9,251 nt of DNA from an uncultured Coprococcus sp. (lineage in GTDB: Bacteria > Bacillota_A > Clostridia > Lachnospirales > Lachnospiraceae): contig CAAGAB010000148.1 of the NCBI GenBank assembly GCA_900767685.1, positions 1 to 9,251 on the forward strand, read 5' to 3'. Numbering within the stretch: the stretch's first letter is position 1; each line of letters starts with the position of its first letter. A program made the translations under genes and the position numbers. Positions 6,479-9,251 of the stretch are shown here, piece by piece. The notes under the pieces are model-generated. The model searched no databases and had not been told where the DNA came from. It saw only the letters and a list, made by a program, of their open reading frames with translations.

Positions 6479-6531
6479 ATATTAAGAAAATACACTGAGA
6501 CATATTAAGAGAACGTGCTGAGAGAACGTGC
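6479..6531. repeat. Degenerate 23-bp tandem repeat after argJ
   Basis: 6479-6501 and 6502-6524 both start ATATTAAGA and contain CTGAGA near the end, matching at 17 of 23 positions. A further AACGTGC copy follows at 6525-6531, so AGAGAACGTGC also appears twice in a row. It lies directly after the argJ stop. No terminator or convincing promoter for the next gene is seen in 6478-6577. Confidence 0.5.
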
Positions 6532-6577
6532 AAAAACTATAGAGATAATGTATTAAACATATCAGGGAGACTGCCGA

Positions 6578-7645
6578 ATGCCATTTAAGATTATTAGAAG
6601 CGATATAACAAAAGTTCATGCAGATGCGATAGTAAATACTGCAAATCCGCACGTTGCCGTGGGAGCTGGAGTGGACTCTGCAATATATGCGGCTGCGGGG
6701 CGTGACAGGCTTCTGAAGGCAAGGGCAAAGGTTGGAACTCTGGCGGTTGGAGAGGTCGGGATAACGAAAGCATTTGATCTTCCTGCGAGATACATCATTC
6801 ATTCAAGCGGACCTGCCTGGGTGGATGGAAGACATCAGGAGCCGGAGCTTCTCAGAGGGTGTTATGACAAAGCATTAGTTATGGCATATGCACACAGATG
6901 TAAGTCGATTGCATTTCCACTGATGGCTACGGGCTCTTACGGCTTTCCTAAAGAGCTTGGAATTCAGATCGCAATTGATGCATTTACATCATTTCTGCAG
7001 GAACATGAGATGGACATCACGCTTGTGGTGTTTGATGATCATTCATATCATGTATCAGGGAAATGGTATGATGATGTGAAGAGCTTCATAGATGACGAAT
7101 ATGTTGCTGAAAAAAATCTGAGTGAATATCGCACTTTGTCATCGTATGATGAATGCCAAGACACTGCAAGGTTCGATGAAGAATATCTTTGCGGTCAACA
7201 TAGACCTCAGTTTATGGAATATGGAACACCGGCACAGTCAGGTAAGAGTTCGGGAATACATGAAAACACCTCAAATGGTTCTTTGGACGACATGCTTAAG
7301 GGCATATATACGGACAGCTTTGAAAAACATCTGCAGCAGTTAATCAACAAAAAGGGACTTAAGAATTCAGAGGTTTACACTGCGGCAAATATAAGCAAGC
7401 AGTATTTCTCAAAGCTCCTGAAGGGCAGGATAAAGCCGTCGAAGGAAAAAGTTCTGTCACTGGCAGTCGGGCTTCGCCTGAATCTTGATGAGACTGTTGA
7501 CTTCCTGGGGCTTGCCGGATACGCACTCTCACCGATCTCTCAGACGGACAAGATCGTGGAGTATCATATAGTACATAAAGAATACAGCGTCATAAAGATC
7601 AATATAGTTCTGTTCGACTATGGACTTGCCTCGCTGTCAGAATAA
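6578..7645 (+). CDS. Macro-domain protein fused to a C-terminal helix-turn-helix-like domain
   Basis: 355 residues in three parts. Residues 1-170 are a macro domain: DITKVHADAIVNTANPH (9-25), a variant substrate loop VGAGVDSAIYAAAG (28-41, where GGGGVDGAI is usual), and FPLMATGSYGFP (113-124) for the phosphate-binding loop. Macro domains bind ADP-ribose or hydrolyse it from proteins, nucleic acids or O-acetyl esters. Residues 171-240 are a polar, acidic, Tyr/Ser-rich linker. Residues 245-355 look like a Cro/XRE-type HTH (NSEVYTAANISKQYFSKLLK, 263-282; then SKEKVLSLAVGLRLNLDE) followed by a conserved-looking tail with DKIVEYHI and INIVLFDYGL. Similar tails are, from memory, common on uncharacterised Firmicute proteins. 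The RBS AGGGAGA (6564-6570) fixes the ATG. A strong terminator follows. ADP-ribose-linked regulation or repair is an inference; the substrate and any DNA target are unknown. Confidence 0.85.
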   Translation: MPFKIIRSDITKVHADAIVNTANPHVAVGAGVDSAIYAAAGRDRLLKARAKVGTLAVGEVGITKAFDLPARYIIHSSGPAWVDGRHQEPELLRGCYDKALVMAYAHRCKSIAFPLMATGSYGFPKELGIQIAIDAFTSFLQEHEMDITLVVFDDHSYHVSGKWYDDVKSFIDDEYVAEKNLSEYRTLSSYDECQDTARFDEEYLCGQHRPQFMEYGTPAQSGKSSGIHENTSNGSLDDMLKGIYTDSFEKHLQQLINKKGLKNSEVYTAANISKQYFSKLLKGRIKPSKEKVLSLAVGLRLNLDETVDFLGLAGYALSPISQTDKIVEYHIVHKEYSVIKINIVLFDYGLASLSE

Positions 7646-7661
7646 AACAAAGTAAAATGAG

Positions 7662-7691
7662 AAGGTCGCCTGCGGGGTGACCTTTTTGTTT
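7662..7691 (+). terminator. Intrinsic terminator of the macro-domain gene
   Basis: AAGGTCGCC (7662-7670) pairs with GGTGACCTT (7676-7684), nine pairs including one G-U, around a 5-base loop. It is followed by TTT, G and TTTG (T-rich 7683-7692). It begins 17 bases after the stop codon and separates the macro-HTH gene from the VWA gene. Confidence 0.85.
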
Positions 7692-7843
7692 GTTATACAG
7701 GTTATTATTAACTCACATTAAGGGGAAGCAGAGTGGACATGCCAAGGTTAATTTCTAAAACGCACGTGCATGCAGATTGTTTACACATTTGCATTTCCTG
7801 ACACATAAAAACACTAAGATAAAAGAATGTGAGGTTGATGATT
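7692..7843 (+). promoter_or_regulatory. Leader of the VWA gene with overlapping palindromes and a weak promoter
   Basis: Two overlapping 8-bp palindromes, GCACGTGC (7762-7769) and TGCATGCA (7767-7774), lie just before a possible promoter: TTTACA (7780-7785), 18 bases, CATAAA (7804-7809). The -10 is poor, so confidence is low. The RBS is GAGG (7831-7834), nine bases before the ATG at 7844. Confidence 0.3.
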
Positions 7844-8521
7844 ATGAAAAAAGGACTTACGGAGATAGTATTTATTCTGGACAGAAGTGGTTCAATGCAC
7901 GGACTTGAGGCTGACACGATAGGTGGATTCAATTCAATGATGGAAAAGCAGAAGAAAGATAGCGGTGATGATGGAGAGGCGTACGTTTCGACTGTGCTCT
8001 TTGACGACTTCAGCAGAGTACTGCACGACAGGATTCCTATTGAGAATGTACCAGAGATGACGGACAATGACTATTACGTGGGTGGCTGCACAGCACTGCT
8101 TGATGCGCTTGGAGGTGCGATTCACCATATCAGCAATATCCACAAGTATGCAAGAAAAGAGGATGTGCCTGAGAAGACGTTGTTCGTGATAATCACAGAC
8201 GGAATGGAGAACGCCAGCCGGAATTACAGTTATGAGATGATACAGAAGATGGTTAAGCGCCAGCAGAAAAAGTATGGTTGGGAATTCATCTTCATCGGAG
8301 CAAATATCGATGCTGTCATGGAGGCAGGACGCTTTGGAATAAGACCGGAGCGGGCGGTGAATTATGTGTGCGACGAGGCTGGAACAGAGAATGTGTATGG
8401 AGCTGTAGGGAATGCGGTGCATGCGATGCGCTCATCCGAGCCGATGGCGGGGGCTGCCGCCCTCGATGACAGGGAATGGAGTACAAAGCTTGATGAGGAT
8501 TATATAAAGCGTGGCAGATGA
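7844..8521 (+). CDS. Small von Willebrand factor type A (VWA) domain protein
   Basis: A 225-residue single-domain VWA protein with no signal peptide or membrane segment, so cytosolic. The metal-ion-dependent adhesion site is complete: DRSGS (Asp13, Ser15, Ser17), Thr83 in GGCTALLDALG, and Asp119 in TDGMEN. Such proteins bind partners through the MIDAS metal. Bacterial cytosolic VWA proteins often work with AAA+ ATPases or in stress-resistance operons such as ter, but no such partner is adjacent. I start at ATG 7844, because GAGG is nine bases upstream and MKKGLTEIVFILDRSGS leads directly into the first strand. GTG 7829 and ATG 7838 are in frame but poorly spaced. The last ~30 residues (SSEPMAGAAALDDREW) look disordered. 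The upstream neighbour is the macro-HTH gene, across a terminator. The domain is certain; the function is unknown. Confidence 0.9.
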   Translation: MKKGLTEIVFILDRSGSMHGLEADTIGGFNSMMEKQKKDSGDDGEAYVSTVLFDDFSRVLHDRIPIENVPEMTDNDYYVGGCTALLDALGGAIHHISNIHKYARKEDVPEKTLFVIITDGMENASRNYSYEMIQKMVKRQQKKYGWEFIFIGANIDAVMEAGRFGIRPERAVNYVCDEAGTENVYGAVGNAVHAMRSSEPMAGAAALDDREWSTKLDEDYIKRGR

Positions 8522-8688
8522 CAAACAACTATATCTTCCGTTTCCGGCAGTATGAATGGGGAGCAAACTGTCTGACTCGCTTGCGTTTTGCACAGCAAAA
8601 AGTTAAAGTTTTCCATATCAAAGTTTACTTGTATGATGTACAATATCACCATATGGAATTGAGCAAAGATATATTGGGAGGTAGGCAG
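8522..8688 (+). promoter_or_regulatory. Leader of the beta-glucosidase gene with an inverted repeat around a weak promoter
   Basis: TTCCATAT (8611-8618) and ATATGGAA (8651-8658) are exact reverse complements 32 bases apart, and the right arm sits in the palindrome CCATATGG (8649-8656). A weak promoter (TTTTCC, 17 bases, TATGAT) overlaps the left arm and the spacer, so these could be operator half-sites for a sugar-responsive regulator. A small hairpin TTTTGC/GCAAAA (8586-8591, 8595-8600) has no T tract. The RBS GGGAGG (8676-8681) is seven bases before the ATG at 8689. Confidence 0.35.
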
Positions 8689-9251
8689 ATGGAAGATAGA
8701 GTACTTGACTGGGCGGTCTATGAGAAGACAGCCCGTGAGATGGCTGCAGAGGGACTGGTTCTGTTAAAGAATGACAACAAAGCTCTGCCACTTAAGCAGG
8801 GAGAGACGGTTTCTGTATTTGGACGTATGCAGAACCATTATTATAAGAGTGGAACCGGTTCAGGCGGCATGGTGAATGTTGCCAGAGTGGTGGGAATCCT
8901 TGATGCACTTAATGAGTGCAAGGATGTAAATGTCAATCAGAAACTGGCAGAGACTTATGCCGCATGGGATGAGGAACATCCTGTGGAGCTGGGACTTGGC
9001 TGGGGACAGGAGCCGTGGTCACAGGCAGAGATGCCGGTTACAGAGGAGCTCGTGCAGGAGGCTGCCGGCGAGTCGGATTCGGCCATAGTGATAATCGCTA
9101 GGACGGCAGGCGAGGACAAGGACAATACACTTGAAAAAGGAGCATTTATGCTCACTGATATAGAGTCTGATATGCTTAGACTTGTCAGAGAGAATTTCCA
9201 GAAGATTGTCGTTCTCTTTAATGTCGGCTGTCTTATAGATATGTCATTTCT
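8689..9251 (+). CDS. Family 3 glycoside hydrolase (beta-glucosidase-like), permuted domain order, 3' end outside window
   Basis: The first 187 codons are open to the edge. The protein starts directly with what is normally the second GH3 domain: AREMAAEGLVLLKNDNKALP (residues 15-34), SVFGRM (41-46) and YYKSGTGSGGMVN (50-62), then EPWSQAEMP, AIVIIARTAGEDKD and VVLFNVG. In ordinary GH3 enzymes the EGxVLLKN segment follows a ~300-residue catalytic barrel. Its place near the N-terminus matches the permuted arrangement known for Butyrivibrio fibrisolvens and Ruminococcus albus beta-glucosidases. The catalytic barrel with the nucleophile Asp should therefore lie beyond the window. The family removes terminal beta-linked sugars from plant oligosaccharides. 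There is no signal peptide, so it is probably intracellular. The RBS fixes the start. Substrate specificity cannot be read from this part. Confidence 0.88.
   Translation, partial: MEDRVLDWAVYEKTAREMAAEGLVLLKNDNKALPLKQGETVSVFGRMQNHYYKSGTGSGGMVNVARVVGILDALNECKDVNVNQKLAETYAAWDEEHPVELGLGWGQEPWSQAEMPVTEELVQEAAGESDSAIVIIARTAGEDKDNTLEKGAFMLTDIESDMLRLVRENFQKIVVLFNVGCLIDMSF

Noticed and set aside
6578..7645. DarTG-type toxin-antitoxin (macro-domain antitoxin DarG)
   Set aside because: No DarT-like ADP-ribosyltransferase is adjacent on either side. The neighbours are argJ and a VWA gene.
7708..8422. Minus-strand ORFs (119 and 162 codons) over the VWA gene, one reaching the upstream gap
   Set aside because: Mostly antisense to a VWA gene with an intact MIDAS; no RBS or domain seen.
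8581..8600. Intrinsic terminator after the VWA gene (TTTTGC-ACA-GCAAAA hairpin)
   Set aside because: The stem is only six pairs, mostly A-T, and is followed by AGTTAAAG rather than a run of Ts.

Overview
The window looks like chromosomal DNA of an anaerobic, gut-type Firmicute, most likely a Lachnospiraceae member (Coprococcus- or Butyrivibrio-like). Reasons: moderate GC; frequent AGA/AGG arginine and ATA isoleucine codons; strong AGGAGG-type ribosome binding sites; a long-form glutamyl-tRNA synthetase with an N-terminal extension; and the start of a family 3 glycoside hydrolase in the permuted domain order known from Butyrivibrio and Ruminococcus. The genus call is an inference. All supported genes lie on the + strand.

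Layout. Bases 1-140 hold a 33-bp tandem repeat and an A-rich leader. A DRE-TIM (HMGL-like) aldolase follows (141-1115), and its 3' end runs into three 35-bp tandem repeats. The 409-base gap after it contains a consensus promoter, a strong intrinsic terminator about 100 bases further on, and a second, extended -10 promoter. Next come a Gfo/Idh/MocA oxidoreductase (1525-2493) and a NimA-like flavin split-barrel protein (2655-3173). A near-perfect promoter at 3323-3351 precedes gltX (3471-5147). A 12-bp perfect inverted repeat and a 14-bp AT palindrome separate gltX from argJ (start placed at 5233, end 6477). The last third carries a macro-domain protein fused to a C-terminal helix-turn-helix-like domain (6578-7645), an intrinsic terminator, a small von Willebrand factor A (VWA) protein with an intact MIDAS (7844-8521), and the 5' part of a permuted GH3 beta-glucosidase (8689 to beyond the edge).

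How the genes fit together. gltX and argJ both use glutamate metabolites (Glu-tRNA formation; acetyl transfer between ornithine and glutamate), but the spacing and hairpin leave co-transcription open. The rest looks like separate single-gene units, each with its own leader. The macro-HTH and VWA neighbours are the only pair that suggests an uncharacterised (stress or ADP-ribose signalling) module, and a terminator lies between them. I found no tRNA, rRNA, CRISPR array, insertion sequence or phage gene. The least explained features are the macro-HTH/VWA pair, the promoter-terminator island at 1230-1396, and the diverged short tandem repeats in three intergenic places.
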